From: an uncultured Psychroserpens sp.
GTDB lineage: Bacteria; Bacteroidota; Bacteroidia; Flavobacteriales; Flavobacteriaceae
NCBI RefSeq assembly: GCF_947500255.1
Contig: NZ_CANMRL010000002.1
Coordinates: forward strand, 496,001 to 560,000
Direction of reading: 5' to 3'
Length of the DNA: 64,000 nt
Each line of letters opens with the position of its first letter. The stretch's first letter is position 1. Positions 1-9,336 of the stretch are shown in pieces. The notes below the pieces were generated by a model. It saw nothing but the letters and a program-made list of their open reading frames with translations, was not told where the DNA came from and searched no databases. A program made the translations under genes and the position numbers.

Positions 1-2598
1 TCTGAAGCAAGACGTAAAGCCTATAAAGCAGATATTACCTACGGAACAAACAACGAATTTGGTTTCGATTACCTAAGAGATAATATGGCACATTCGCCAG
101 GAGATTTGGTACAGCGTCCACATCACTATGCGATTGTTGATGAGGTCGATTCTGTATTGGTCGATGATGCACGTACACCATTAATTATTTCTGGACCGAT
201 TCCACAAGGTGATCGTCACGAGTTTACAGAGCTTAAGCCAAAAGTCGATACGATTGTTAGTGCACAACGAAAAGAGCTTGTTGGCGTATTAGCTGAAGCT
301 AAAAAATTAATTGCAGAAGGTGATACCAAAGAAGGTGGGTTTTTATTATTGAGAGCCTACAGAGGTATTCCTAAAAATAAAGCTTTAATTAAATTCTTAA
401 GTGAAGAAGGGATTAAGGCCTTACTCCAAAAAACAGAGAATTTCTATATGCAAGATAACAACAGAGAAATGCCTAAAGTTGATGCAGAGCTCTACTACGT
501 TATCGAAGAAAAAAATAATCAGGTGGAGTTAACCGATAAAGGTGTTGAATTCTTATCTGGTAAAGAAAATCCAGACTTCTTCGTCATGCCAGAAATTGGT
601 ATGGAGATCTCAAAGATTGAAAGCAAAGGCTTATCTAAAGAAGAGGAAGCTGCCGAAAAAGAAGAGTTGTTTAGAGACTTCGGAATTAAATCGGAACGTA
701 TCCATACACTCAACCAATTATTAAAAGCATACGCTTTATTTGAAAAGGACATCCAATATGTGGTGATGGACAATAAGGTGATGATCGTTGATGAGCAAAC
801 GGGTCGTATTATGGATGGTCGTCGTTATAGTGACGGACTCCACCAAGCGATTGAAGCGAAAGAAAATGTAAAGATCGAAGATGCAACGCAAACCTTTGCT
901 ACAGTAACTTTACAAAACTACTTTAGAATGTATCGTAAGCTATCTGGTATGACAGGTACTGCGGTAACAGAAGCTGGTGAATTCTGGGAAATCTATAAAT
1001 TGGATGTGGTGGAAATTCCAACCAACCGACCAATTGCACGTGATGACCGTCAGGATTTAGTTTACAAAACAAAACGTGAAAAATACAATGCTGTTATCGA
1101 TGAGGTTACCAACTTATCTCAAGCAGGACGACCAGTATTGATTGGTACAACAAACGTTGAAATTTCCGAGCTTTTAGGAAAGATGTTATCGATTAGAAAA
1201 GTACCGCATAATGTACTTAACGCGAAACTCCATAAAAAAGAAGCCGATATTGTTGCCGAAGCTGGACAACCAGGACAGGTAACTATCGCAACCAACATGG
1301 CAGGTCGTGGTACCGATATTAAATTATCAGACGCCGTAAAAGAAGCAGGTGGTTTGGCCATCGTCGGTACAGAGCGTCATGATTCACGTCGTGTCGATCG
1401 CCAGTTACGTGGTCGTGCAGGACGTCAAGGAGATCCAGGAAGTTCACAGTTTTATGTGTCTTTAGAAGATAACCTCATGCGTTTATTTGGTAGTGAGCGT
1501 ATTGCCAAAATGATGGATAAAATGGGATTAAAGGAAGGTGAAGTGATTCAGCATTCTATGATCTCAAAATCGATTGAGCGTGCACAGAAAAAAGTAGAAG
1601 AAAACCAATTTGGTGTTCGTAAGCGTCTCTTAGAATATGATGATGTGATGAATGCACAGCGTGAAGTGGTGTACAAACGTCGTCGTCATGCCCTACATGG
1701 TGAGCGTCTTCGTGTAGACTTAGCAAATATGATCTACGATACCTCTGAAGGGATTGCAGAAAATAATAAAGCAGCTGAAGACTTCAAGAATTTCGAGTTT
1801 GAATTGATTAGATACTTCTCGATGAGCTCGCCTATTTCCGAAGCAGATTTTAAAAAGTTATCGGTTCAGGATATTGCTGGAAAAGTCTATAAATCTGCCT
1901 TTGAGCATTACAGAGAAAAAATGCAACGTAACGCCGAGTTGGCATTCCCAGTGATTGAGAATGTGTACTTGAATCAACGTGATAAATACAAGCGTATCGT
2001 GGTACCGTTTACCGATGGTGTGAAGAACTTACAAGTGGTAACAGACCTTGAAAAGGCTTATGAAACCAAAGGCACACAGTTAATCAACGATTTTGAAAAG
2101 AACATTACTTTGGCGATTGTTGATGATGCTTGGAAAACACATTTACGTAAAATGGATGAGTTAAAGCAGTCGGTACAATTAGCGGTTCACGAGCAAAAAG
2201 ATCCGTTATTAATCTATAAGTTTGAAGCTTTTGAGTTGTTCAAGGAAATGATTGACCAGGTGAATAAGGATGTAATCTCGTTCTTATTTAAAGGCGAATT
2301 ACCTTCGGAAACACAAAATAACATCCAGGAAGCAAAAGCACGTAAGCAAGAGAAGCTTGAAACGCAAAAGGACGAAATCCCTAATATGGATGAACGTGCT
2401 GCACAAAGTAGAGCTGCTGGTGCTGGTGCATCTCGCCAACAGCAACAAGTGGTTGAAACTATTGTTAGAGAGCAACCAAAAATTGGTCGTAATGATAAAG
2501 TTACGATTAAGCATGTGATGAGTGGCGAAAATAAAACGGTCAAGTATAAACAAGCCATTCCCTTAATAGCTAAAGGTGAATGGGTCTTAGTCGAGTAG
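1..2598 (+). CDS. secA: SecA preprotein translocase ATPase (5' truncated)
   Basis: This is the motor ATPase that drives unfolded preproteins through SecYEG at the inner membrane. The frame is open from the first base, so the gene starts before the window; 865 residues are visible and about the N-terminal quarter is missing. Visible landmarks, in order: [10 protein letters not shown] of nucleotide-binding domain 1, the Walker B-like [11 protein letters not shown] (about 139-171), the [10 protein letters not shown] motif and the [13 protein letters not shown] arginine-finger region (about 1400-1440), then the helical scaffold with [13 protein letters not shown]. The C-terminus ends in a short basic/aliphatic tail and has no CxC zinc motif, unlike E. 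coli SecA; I believe this is usual in Bacteroidetes. An internal ATG at position 85 is not the real start. A terminator follows at 2721-2748. Confidence 0.97.
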   Translation, partial: SEARRKAYKADITYGTNNEFGFDYLRDNMAHSPGDLVQRPHHYAIVDEVDSVLVDDARTPLIISGPIPQGDRHEFTELKPKVDTIVSAQRKELVGVLAEAKKLIAEGDTKEGGFLLLRAYRGIPKNKALIKFLSEEGIKALLQKTENFYMQDNNREMPKVDAELYYVIEEKNNQVELTDKGVEFLSGKENPDFFVMPEIGMEISKIESKGLSKEEEAAEKEELFRDFGIKSERIHTLNQLLKAYALFEKDIQYVVMDNKVMIVDEQTGRIMDGRRYSDGLHQAIEAKENVKIEDATQTFATVTLQNYFRMYRKLSGMTGTAVTEAGEFWEIYKLDVVEIPTNRPIARDDRQDLVYKTKREKYNAVIDEVTNLSQAGRPVLIGTTNVEISELLGKMLSIRKVPHNVLNAKLHKKEADIVAEAGQPGQVTIATNMAGRGTDIKLSDAVKEAGGLAIVGTERHDSRRVDRQLRGRAGRQGDPGSSQFYVSLEDNLMRLFGSERIAKMMDKMGLKEGEVIQHSMISKSIERAQKKVEENQFGVRKRLLEYDDVMNAQREVVYKRRRHALHGERLRVDLANMIYDTSEGIAENNKAAEDFKNFEFELIRYFSMSSPISEADFKKLSVQDIAGKVYKSAFEHYREKMQRNAELAFPVIENVYLNQRDKYKRIVVPFTDGVKNLQVVTDLEKAYETKGTQLINDFEKNITLAIVDDAWKTHLRKMDELKQSVQLAVHEQKDPLLIYKFEAFELFKEMIDQVNKDVISFLFKGELPSETQNNIQEAKARKQEKLETQKDEIPNMDERAAQSRAAGAGASRQQQQVVETIVREQPKIGRNDKVTIKHVMSGENKTVKYKQAIPLIAKGEWVLVE

Positions 2599-2700
2599 TC
2601 GCTAAGCGACATTTGACTTCTCACTCAGACGCAATGACGTTTGACAAGACTTGGTCAAACGACAAGCCGTATGTCACACTGAGCACAGTCGAAGTGTCTC
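2598..2700. repeat. Hairpin cluster with common flavobacterial intergenic repeat
   Basis: Three inverted repeats sit back to back after secA: GTCGC-TAA-GCGAC (2598-2610), CGTTTGAC with its complement GTCAAACG (2638-2661), and ACACT...AGTGT (2676-2697). The last encloses GAGCACAGTCGA, and together they read as the CACTGAGCnCAGTCGAAGTG type of repeat that I recognise as widely scattered between genes in Flavobacteriaceae. The function is unknown; it may stabilise or end transcripts. Confidence 0.6.
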
Positions 2701-2720
2701 ATAACAACATAAACATCAAA

Positions 2721-2748
2721 ATCCCGAGTATAACACTCGGGATTTTTT
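2721..2748 (+). terminator. Rho-independent terminator of secA
   Basis: A perfect 9-bp stem, ATCCCGAGT / ACTCGGGAT, has a 5-base loop and is followed by a run of T on the plus strand. It lies about 120 bases after the secA stop codon and separates secA from the accessory gene that follows. Confidence 0.85.
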
Positions 2749-2756
2749 ATTTGAAA

Positions 2757-2776
2757 TATACGTAGAACTACGTATA
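2757..2776. promoter_or_regulatory. Perfect palindrome upstream of the ROCO gene (putative operator)
   Basis: TATACGTAGAACTACGTATA is a 9+2+9 perfect inverted repeat. It ends 103 bases before the ROCO-TIR start codon. The identical 20-mer occurs only once more in the window, at 15080-15099, also in front of an accessory operon. A dimeric DNA-binding protein is the natural reader, but none is encoded next to it. Confidence 0.55.
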
Positions 2777-2879
2777 AATTGTACAGCTTATTGTTATAGC
2801 TTTATAAGCTATAAAATGGAACTTAATTTTTGTTTTTGGGAAGTATATTACCAAAAATAGGAACTTTTGTCTTCATATA

Positions 2880-5800
2880 ATGAGTTGGCAACAAGCGCTC
2901 ATAGAAGACAAGAAACAAATCAAAAAAAGACAAGGAATCATATTTACTATGAATAAATTTAAATGTAATCTTTATGTCCTTGGTAGTCCAGGAGTTGGAA
3001 AGACTTTTCTAATAAAGATTATTGAGGAATTCACTCAAATTAACAATCAATTAAAAAAAGATATACAGAAAGAGACTGATTGGATTATTAGAACAAAAAC
3101 TGATGAAATCAATGTAGAAATCAAAGAAAAAAGAAATATTGATTTAGTTGCGAAAGAACTAAATGATAAAAAAGTAAAAAACTTTATTATTTACATAGTT
3201 GAAGCTAAAAAAAATGGTTTAAATCCTGTAATAAATAGTAATCATATTGAGCAATTAAAAATTCTTTCGAAGAAATCAAAAATAATTGTTGGGTATCATT
3301 TTGGATTTGATCATTTTGATAGGAAAGTCAGTCATAGTCCTATAAAAAAATATTTTCCTTTTGTTGAGTATTTTCTACCTATTAATGGTTTGAATTTTCG
3401 TGAATATGAAGGATTATATCAATTAGGTCCTGTTCTAAGACAAATTATTATTAATTCTCTTTCAAATTCGCTTGAATATGCAAAAGGACTTATAAAATCA
3501 AATTTTGAAACAAAAGAGTTAACCTTGGATTTAGGGAACTGTGGCTTGACAAGTTTAAATGATATAAAAGAGTTATTTAATAATACACATCTAAAAACTT
3601 TGATTCTAAGCAACGAATGGGGAGAATACCTGAATGGAGCTTGGGTGAGAAAAACTAGCAATAATAAATTAGATTCAAATGTATTATTCAGTTTTCCATC
3701 AGAATTAAAATACTTAAAAAATCTAGAAGTCCTTATTTCGGGAGGAAATTGGAAAAATTCTTATAGAAGTAAAAGGTCTTTTATCTCAAATTGGAGTATT
3801 ACTGATATCAAACCATTATCTAATTTAAGAAAACTCTCAATCTTAAACATTAGTAATAACGAGATTAATGCAGTATCACCATTATCAAGATTATCCAATT
3901 TAACTAAACTGTACTTAAATAACAATTGCATAAGTCGTTTCTCAACTATTAATAAATTCCCAAATTTAAATGAGCTCTATTTAAGTAACAATAAAATAAA
4001 AAGTCTTATTTTTCTATCTTCTGAGTCGAACATTCAAACCATTGATTTGCACTCAAATCAGATAACTGACCTTTCTCCGATTAAAAATTTAATCTCAAGA
4101 ATTGATATTAAAGATTCAAGATGGGAGAACAACACAATTAGTATTGCAAGCAACCCTTTATCAATACCGCCAGCTGAAATAGTTGCAAAAGGTAAAAAAA
4201 GCGTGATGACATATTTTTCAAAGCTCGAATCTGAAAAAGAAATTCAGATTGAACCTTATATAAATGGAGACATTAAGCTCATAATGGTTGGTAATAGCAA
4301 TGTAGGTAAATCGACTTATGTTAATTGGTTAAAAACTGAAAAAGTAAATAAAAAAATAGCAACTACTGATTGGCTAGATTTTGGAATCTGGAAAGCACAA
4401 AAAAACTCTAAAAGCTACAATGTTAGAATTTTTGATTTCGGAGGACAGGAATATTACCATGACACTCATCATCTTTTTTTTACTAACAGAACTGCATATA
4501 TACTTTTATGGGAAAGTTCTTCTAATTATTTTGATGAATTAGAAATAAACCAACTCCAAAGTGATGGAAATAAAAAGAAAGTAAAAATTGAAACTTTTCC
4601 CATTGAATATTGGCTTGATTCAATCAGATATCATACACAAAAAAGAAAATTAACCCAAGTTGAAAAATCAATAACAAAAATTCTAGATGAGCGAGATCAG
4701 CAAATTGAAGAATCAGTTTTAAGTAATACAGAATGGACTAAACACGTCTTAGAATCTACTAACAAGTTATCTAAACCCATTGAAGATGAAGAGAATATAT
4801 TGGTGCTTCAAAATAAAGCAGATTCAAAAGAACTAAAATCATTTCTAAACGAGGCATCTATTAGAATTAATTATCCGAAAATATATGACTTCGATCAAGT
4901 TTCAGTATACAATAATAAAAGACTTGATCTATCAAAAGATATGTTATTTGATATTTTTGATAGTCTGGACGTTTTAAATCGACAGTATCTTGGAACTTGG
5001 AATTATATTAAACAGGATATTGAAAAAAGGGAATTTAAGAATCACTTTTCGATGGACGATTTTCTTAAATATTGTAATTCAATAATTGAAAAAATCCCTG
5101 AATTAAAAGGAAAGTCACAAAAACAGAAAAACACGATAATTTTCAATAAAGAAGATGCCCTAGTTTTTGCAAACTTTTTAGCAGATATAGGATTATGCCT
5201 CTATTATCCTGAAAGTAAAACCTTGAATAAAAAAGTGTTTTTGAATCAAAATCAAATACTTAAAGACTTGAATCAAGTACTTCTAAAAATAAATAAATCT
5301 ACTGGAGAAATTAAAAAATCTGAAATTATAAGTGCTTTAGGAAAAAACGAGTCAAGTAGTGAAGTTTCAGATTTAATTAATTTAATGCTTCATTTTAAAA
5401 TTCTTTTTAAGCATCCACTGGAATTAAAAAAATCTTTTGTTGCCCCACTTTATTTACCACAAAACCCACCTCAAAGTATAAGAATATTTAATTCACTTTT
5501 TAAAAGACCTGTTTATCGCTTTCAATATGAAACCTTTATTCATAAAAGTGTTATTCTTGATTTCTTTGCTGCTTACGGATCAAAAGCATTTAGCGAAACA
5601 AATGATGACTCCTTGTTTTATTTTTGGAGAAATGGTATTGTTATTAAGGATGAAAGCACCAATGAAATTGTGATGGTTAAGTTTATTCCTGGAAATAATA
5701 AAAGTAAATCCGCTTATCTAGATATTTATGCTGTAAATAATACTGATGACAAATTCATAAAAACAATTGTAGATTATATTGACTCAATAAATCAAGGTAT

Positions 5801-6506
5801 AAAAGTTAAAAAGCTAGTGCCAGTTGAAAATTCAACGGAATATATTCCATTGGAGACAATATATCAAAACGAAAAAAACAACAACTTAGTCTTTTACTAC
5901 GACAAGAAAATTTACCGATTAACGGAATTTAAAAAACATTTAAACACTCCAATGAAAATGAAAAAAATATTCATATCATATTCCAAACAAGATCTTCGAT
6001 TAGTGAATAAATTTATTGAGCATCTTTCTGCATTGAAAAGGGATGGCAAAGTTTCTCATTGGTATTGTAGCGAATTAGAAGCTGGATCTGTCTGGAGTGA
6101 TGAAATTCAAAAAAACCTAATGGAATCAGATATAATATGTTTTATGATTAGTCCAAACTTTATGAAAACAGATTATATTCATGAGCACGAAATAAAAAAA
6201 GCTTTTGAAAGAAAAGAAGAAGATCCAAGCTTTAAAATTGTACCAATTATTTTGAATTTTTGTCGATGGACAACTACTAAGAACAACTTAGGCTCTTTCA
6301 CAGGTCTACCCTACACTGCAAAACCAGTAATGGATTTTGATAACCAAGATATGGCATGGTATATAGTGGAGGAGTGTCTTCGTCTCATGATTGAGGATGA
6401 TCTTAATCCAATTGGAGATGATTTTTACAATGATAAGTTACCTGGAGATGTTTTGAAATTATATACGAGAATTATTGAGGGTAAAGTTGATAAAAATACC
6501 GATTAA
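2880..6506 (+). CDS. LRR-Roc-COR-TIR (ROCO family) signalling protein
   Basis: This 1208-residue multidomain protein is a putative intracellular sensor/effector. An N-terminal region has its own P-loop-like GSPGVGKT (residues 35-42). Internalin-type leucine-rich repeats follow (about 210-430). Next is a Roc GTPase with Walker A GNSNVGKST (471-479), DFGGQE (519-524) and NKAD (645-648), then a COR-like region. The protein ends in a TIR domain from about 1025 (KKIFISYSKQD), with candidate NADase glutamates E1102/E1104 in YIHEHEIKKAF. TIR domains often cleave NAD+, and bacterial LRR/TIR proteins are often immune proteins, so an anti-phage role is plausible but inferred. There is no signal peptide, so it is cytosolic. 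The start is uncertain: Met24 (2949) is an alternative just before the P-loop. The gene is AT-richer than secA and stands alone, suggesting horizontal acquisition. Confidence 0.88.
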   Translation: MSWQQALIEDKKQIKKRQGIIFTMNKFKCNLYVLGSPGVGKTFLIKIIEEFTQINNQLKKDIQKETDWIIRTKTDEINVEIKEKRNIDLVAKELNDKKVKNFIIYIVEAKKNGLNPVINSNHIEQLKILSKKSKIIVGYHFGFDHFDRKVSHSPIKKYFPFVEYFLPINGLNFREYEGLYQLGPVLRQIIINSLSNSLEYAKGLIKSNFETKELTLDLGNCGLTSLNDIKELFNNTHLKTLILSNEWGEYLNGAWVRKTSNNKLDSNVLFSFPSELKYLKNLEVLISGGNWKNSYRSKRSFISNWSITDIKPLSNLRKLSILNISNNEINAVSPLSRLSNLTKLYLNNNCISRFSTINKFPNLNELYLSNNKIKSLIFLSSESNIQTIDLHSNQITDLSPIKNLISRIDIKDSRWENNTISIASNPLSIPPAEIVAKGKKSVMTYFSKLESEKEIQIEPYINGDIKLIMVGNSNVGKSTYVNWLKTEKVNKKIATTDWLDFGIWKAQKNSKSYNVRIFDFGGQEYYHDTHHLFFTNRTAYILLWESSSNYFDELEINQLQSDGNKKKVKIETFPIEYWLDSIRYHTQKRKLTQVEKSITKILDERDQQIEESVLSNTEWTKHVLESTNKLSKPIEDEENILVLQNKADSKELKSFLNEASIRINYPKIYDFDQVSVYNNKRLDLSKDMLFDIFDSLDVLNRQYLGTWNYIKQDIEKREFKNHFSMDDFLKYCNSIIEKIPELKGKSQKQKNTIIFNKEDALVFANFLADIGLCLYYPESKTLNKKVFLNQNQILKDLNQVLLKINKSTGEIKKSEIISALGKNESSSEVSDLINLMLHFKILFKHPLELKKSFVAPLYLPQNPPQSIRIFNSLFKRPVYRFQYETFIHKSVILDFFAAYGSKAFSETNDDSLFYFWRNGIVIKDESTNEIVMVKFIPGNNKSKSAYLDIYAVNNTDDKFIKTIVDYIDSINQGIKVKKLVPVENSTEYIPLETIYQNEKNNNLVFYYDKKIYRLTEFKKHLNTPMKMKKIFISYSKQDLRLVNKFIEHLSALKRDGKVSHWYCSELEAGSVWSDEIQKNLMESDIICFMISPNFMKTDYIHEHEIKKAFERKEEDPSFKIVPIILNFCRWTTTKNNLGSFTGLPYTAKPVMDFDNQDMAWYIVEECLRLMIEDDLNPIGDDFYNDKLPGDVLKLYTRIIEGKVDKNTD

Positions 6507-6523
6507 TTATTAATGAAAAAATT

Positions 6524-6660
6524 CCAGCTGGTAACAATGAGTATAGTTAATAGTTACAGATGGCTAAGACGACAATCTTTGTGTCCTTTTTACTATATTA
6601 TATTGCGGAAAATAAGGCGTGTACTTTTCCGTAACAAATCATACACGAACACGTTAGACA
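6524..6660. repeat. Interspersed repeat, copy A (degenerate)
   Basis: The left edge, AACAATGAGTATAGTTAA, resembles the clearer left end at 10171. The right edge at 6636-6660 (AAATCATACACGAACACGTT followed by AGACA) matches the right end of copy B at 7563-7587, with two internal mismatches before the ends diverge. The left and right edges share an inverted CGTGTAT / ATACACG core. The element lies between two unrelated genes. Confidence 0.45.
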
Positions 6661-6677
6661 TAATTTAAATTTCACCT

Positions 6678-7445
6678 ATGAAAAAAACACTTTTAATAAT
6701 AACAATTGCTTTTTTTGCTATTTCTTGTCAATCAGAGTCGGAATTTAATAAAAAAGGGAAATTCTATAAAGGAATCGATGGTGAATTAGAATTATACTTG
6801 ACATTTATTAATGACACAATAGTCGCCATCAATTCAGATAGTTTAAAAATTTGCAGATGGAATTTTATGAAATTCAAGAATAGCTCTAACGGACTTTTTA
6901 AAACCAACGAATTAAAGACCGATACAACATGGTTTAAATCGAAAAACAAATATGTTGAATTGTATTTTGAAAATCAAAAAATAGAATTTAAAGAAACTGA
7001 AATACCAAAAAGCCATATTGAAAAAACAAAAAGAGAATTGGAATTCGTTCGTAAGTTTTCTGATAAGGGAATAACCTTTGAATGCGATTATAGCATAAAG
7101 CAAATTGGATATTTCTATGAGGAAGCAATTAAAGAAGTTAAAGATAATCTTAAGAATCCAAACACGGCAAAATTCAATGAGACATATATTCATAAATACA
7201 AAATGTTTAATGATGAAAATGAATACGTAAAAAGTAAAACTACTCTTGTGTCTTTGGAAATAGAGGCGAAAAATGGTTTTGGCAACTTTACAGAAGACAA
7301 GTATTATGTCTTTTTCACACCAATGGAAAAGGATGAATCAAAATACGATGTAAAGTTTAGTGATTCACCAATTTTAGAATATGATATAACAGAACGATAT
7401 AAAGAAATCATAGATGAATTAGGAGAATTAGAACTAGAAGAATAA
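6678..7445 (+). CDS. Orphan lipoprotein, unknown function
   Basis: This is a 255-residue protein with a type II signal peptide: MKKTLLI, a hydrophobic stretch, then a lipobox ending at Cys17 (AISCQ). It is therefore predicted to be a lipid-anchored envelope protein. The C-terminal part contains VKDNLKNPNTAKF and later EAKNGFGNF, a pattern I have seen in small bacterial exported proteins of unknown function. I do not recognise a named family. It stands alone between two repeat copies, with no operon partner. The start is supported by the clean signal peptide directly at the first Met, 17 bases after the repeat edge. Confidence 0.75.
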   Translation: MKKTLLIITIAFFAISCQSESEFNKKGKFYKGIDGELELYLTFINDTIVAINSDSLKICRWNFMKFKNSSNGLFKTNELKTDTTWFKSKNKYVELYFENQKIEFKETEIPKSHIEKTKRELEFVRKFSDKGITFECDYSIKQIGYFYEEAIKEVKDNLKNPNTAKFNETYIHKYKMFNDENEYVKSKTTLVSLEIEAKNGFGNFTEDKYYVFFTPMEKDESKYDVKFSDSPILEYDITERYKEIIDELGELELEE

Positions 7446-7457
7446 AACTATGCCTGA

Positions 7458-7587
7458 GAGCATATATAATTAATTGCTTGGTTCTAGACCACTCGGAAAA
7501 CCCTACCGATTCCCCTCTGGTTCGTTTTCTTTTACTAACTTAGTTCTTAACCATACACAACGAAATCATATACGAACATGTTAGCAT
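7458..7587. repeat. Interspersed repeat, copy B
   Basis: This copy contains TAATTGCTTGGTTCTAG near the left edge, CCTCTGGTTCGTTTTCTTT at 7514-7532 (identical in copy C at 8182-8200), a leader block ACTAACTTAGTTCT at about 7534-7547 shared with 9290-9304 and 11101-11114, and a right edge at 7563-7587 shared with copy A. It overlaps the apparent upstream ATG (7578) of the next reading frame, which argues for the later start. Confidence 0.55.
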
Positions 7588-7601
7588 CAATTTGTAAAAA
7601 C

Positions 7602-8084
7602 ATGAGACATAGACAAATATTAACCGTTTTTTTATTGTTCACTACAATCAATTTGAGTGGGCAAGATTTATTCTTTATAGGTGAAAAAAGTTATCCATGT
7701 ACTGAAACAATAGTCCTAATTTCAAATAAAGAAGACTCAGATGACTTGAAAATTCTTTTTGCGAAAGATGATTCTTCCAAATATGTTGCAGTTTTCACAA
7801 AACCAAAATTGAATTCTGATTTCACTGGAAAATTAATTATCTATCTTGATGATGGAACAGTCATAGCATGTGAGAATTTAATCGAATCTGATTTTGTTGA
7901 TGATATTGCTAAGGCAGTTTTTGTTTTAAACGAAAAAGACTTGAGTAAGTTAAAAAAAAGCAATATAAATACTGTTAGATTTACGCTAAGGGTATTAGAT
8001 CTAAAAGATGTTAATCATTCAGCCTCAAATAAAAATTCCCATAAAACCGATTTTATGAAGATTATTAATGAATTCTTTGATTAA
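7602..8084 (+). CDS. Orphan exported protein, unknown function
   Basis: This is a 160-residue protein with a type I signal peptide (MRHRQILTVFLLFTTINLSG, cleavage near SGQ-D), so it is periplasmic or surface-exposed. I start it at 7602 rather than the in-frame ATG at 7578 because the earlier codons lie inside the intergenic repeat and would put a charged extension before the signal peptide. The mature part is mostly beta-rich, with a KKSNINTVRF segment; no family is recognised. It is flanked on both sides by repeat copies, so it behaves like a single-gene unit. The lysine-rich tail shows no membrane anchor. Confidence 0.65.
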   Translation: MRHRQILTVFLLFTTINLSGQDLFFIGEKSYPCTETIVLISNKEDSDDLKILFAKDDSSKYVAVFTKPKLNSDFTGKLIIYLDDGTVIACENLIESDFVDDIAKAVFVLNEKDLSKLKKSNINTVRFTLRVLDLKDVNHSASNKNSHKTDFMKIINEFFD

Positions 8085-8098
8085 AAAACAGGTGCCAT

Positions 8099-8200
8099 CA
8101 ACGTGTATTGTCAATTGCTGATTCTGTGAGTACTCAGACACGAGCGTAGCAAACTGGCGCTAGCAAAATCCTACGGATTTTCCTCTGGTTCGTTTTCTTT
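8099..8200. repeat. Interspersed repeat, copy C
   Basis: Bases 8099-8158 align without gaps to 10173-10232 with 49 of 60 identical positions, including the exact 19-mer ACGAGCGTAGCAAACTGGC (8140-8158). Bases 8182-8200 are identical to 7514-7532 in copy B. It starts 15 bases after the stop of the upstream gene. Confidence 0.7.
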
Positions 8201-8283
8201 CTTTAAATTTAATGAATCAAAGAACAACTAACGCTTTGAGGTTAGTATTTCGTTTTTATGTAATCATTTAAGTATCTAAATCT

Positions 8284-8721
8284 ATGGACAAATTATTAGA
8301 GATTGACTTTTCACTCGTTCTTGCAACTGTTGCACTTATCATTTCCTTTATTTCATTCAAAAAGACGAAAGACTATAATTCTGCTAGTTTCTTTATGGAG
8401 TTAATAAGAGAATTCAGAAGCCCAGAATTTGTTGATCATCGTCTTTATGTGAAAAATCAGTTGTCCCAAGAAAATATAACTGTGCTTTCAAAAACTGGAC
8501 ATCATCATGTGATGCAACTCTGCCATTACTTTGATACCTTGGCGTTATTGGTTAACAATAAATTGATTAAAAAAAATATTGTAAAAAAGTTCTTGGGAAA
8601 AAGCATATACGAATACTGGGTTATTGTAGAACCTTATATAAAAGATCAGAGAGAAAAAAGAAACTTCCCAGACTATCAAGAAGAATTTGAGAAGCTAGCG
8701 TTAAGTTGCAAAAACTCTTAA
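8284..8721 (+). CDS. Small membrane-anchored protein, unknown (DUF4760-like)
   Basis: This is a 145-residue protein. The N-terminal 30 residues form one hydrophobic segment (FSLVLATVALIISFISF) followed by KKTKDYNSASFFMELIREFRSPEF. This layout, a single helix leading into a cytoplasmic helical domain, resembles small bacterial proteins grouped under DUF4760, but I cannot confirm the match. A HHHVMQLCHYFDTLALLVN stretch and a charged C-terminal helix follow. No catalytic motif is visible. It is another single gene in the repeat-separated stretch, with no co-directional neighbour closer than about 200 bases. Confidence 0.6.
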   Translation: MDKLLEIDFSLVLATVALIISFISFKKTKDYNSASFFMELIREFRSPEFVDHRLYVKNQLSQENITVLSKTGHHHVMQLCHYFDTLALLVNNKLIKKNIVKKFLGKSIYEYWVIVEPYIKDQREKRNFPDYQEEFEKLALSCKNS

Positions 8722-8795
8722 AAGAACAGATTTCTAATATCTCAACACTCTAATATTATCCTATTTATCATTCACCCATTATCAAACAATACAAC

Positions 8796-9182
8796 CTAAT
8801 TCTGCATCCTATAAACCACATAAGGCGCTATCGTGGTCCAAATCAGAACAAAGATCCAGACACGACCTTCGAGAATATTATAATCATTAAACAATTTGCT
8901 CCAAGAGTGACCTGCCACATAGTGTCCAAATAAAAACTCAAAAACAACAGTGCAGCCTAACCAAAAGACACCTAGTTGTAATGCCTCCTTAGCAGATTCT
9001 AGTTTTAAAAAACGCAGGAGGATCCAAACATAGATTCCAAATAAAACAATTAACGTCACTGTAGATAATTGATGTGCGACCAATTCTTTAAAACGACTTG
9101 CTAAAACTTTTTCACGAAACAATCCGTTTAAAATGGCAATGAATACCATAGGAATCCAAGCGAGTAGATATTTCCACATCAT
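8796..9182 (-). CDS. Small integral membrane protein, unknown
   Basis: This 128-residue protein has four predicted membrane helices (near residues 4-20, 42-62, 70-90 and 108-122) linked by short loops, including GHYVAGHSWSKLFNDYNILEGR between helices 3 and 4. I think similar proteins of this length occur in other Flavobacteriaceae, but I know of no assigned function. It is the only minus-strand gene in the stretch 2.9-13.3 kb. The start MMWKYLLAW fits an N-terminal helix; the second Met works equally well. Confidence 0.65.
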   Translation of the reverse strand: MMWKYLLAWIPMVFIAILNGLFREKVLASRFKELVAHQLSTVTLIVLFGIYVWILLRFLKLESAKEALQLGVFWLGCTVVFEFLFGHYVAGHSWSKLFNDYNILEGRVWIFVLIWTTIAPYVVYRMQN

Positions 9183-9273
9183 TGATAGAGTTGTATTATT
9201 ATACTAATTTACGACAAGCTATATTATAATTCATAGTTCAAATATCTTTTTAGAAAATCATGTGAGCTTCCCA

Positions 9274-9304
9274 ACATTTCAGTTTTATTTGTTAACTTAG
9301 TTCT
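9274..9304 (+). repeat. Leader block of the interspersed repeat, copy D (right part only)
   Basis: The 31-base block from ACATTTC to TTAGTTCT matches 11084-11114 at 25 of 31 positions and contains TAACTTAG, which resembles the Bacteroidetes -7 element TAnnTTTG. It ends 32 bases before the next start codon and may carry the promoter of that gene. Confidence 0.45.
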
Positions 9305-9336
9305 AACCAGCAATTAAGCACACACAAACACCTAAT

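Noticed and set aside
2214-2624. Open frame of 136 codons antisense to the secA 3' end
   Set aside because: It lies entirely over conserved SecA codons, has a cysteine-rich, low-complexity translation, and no start context; it is a shadow frame.
7578-7601. Upstream ATG of the exported protein at 7602
   Set aside because: It sits inside the right end of repeat copy B, and would add eight residues before a complete signal peptide.
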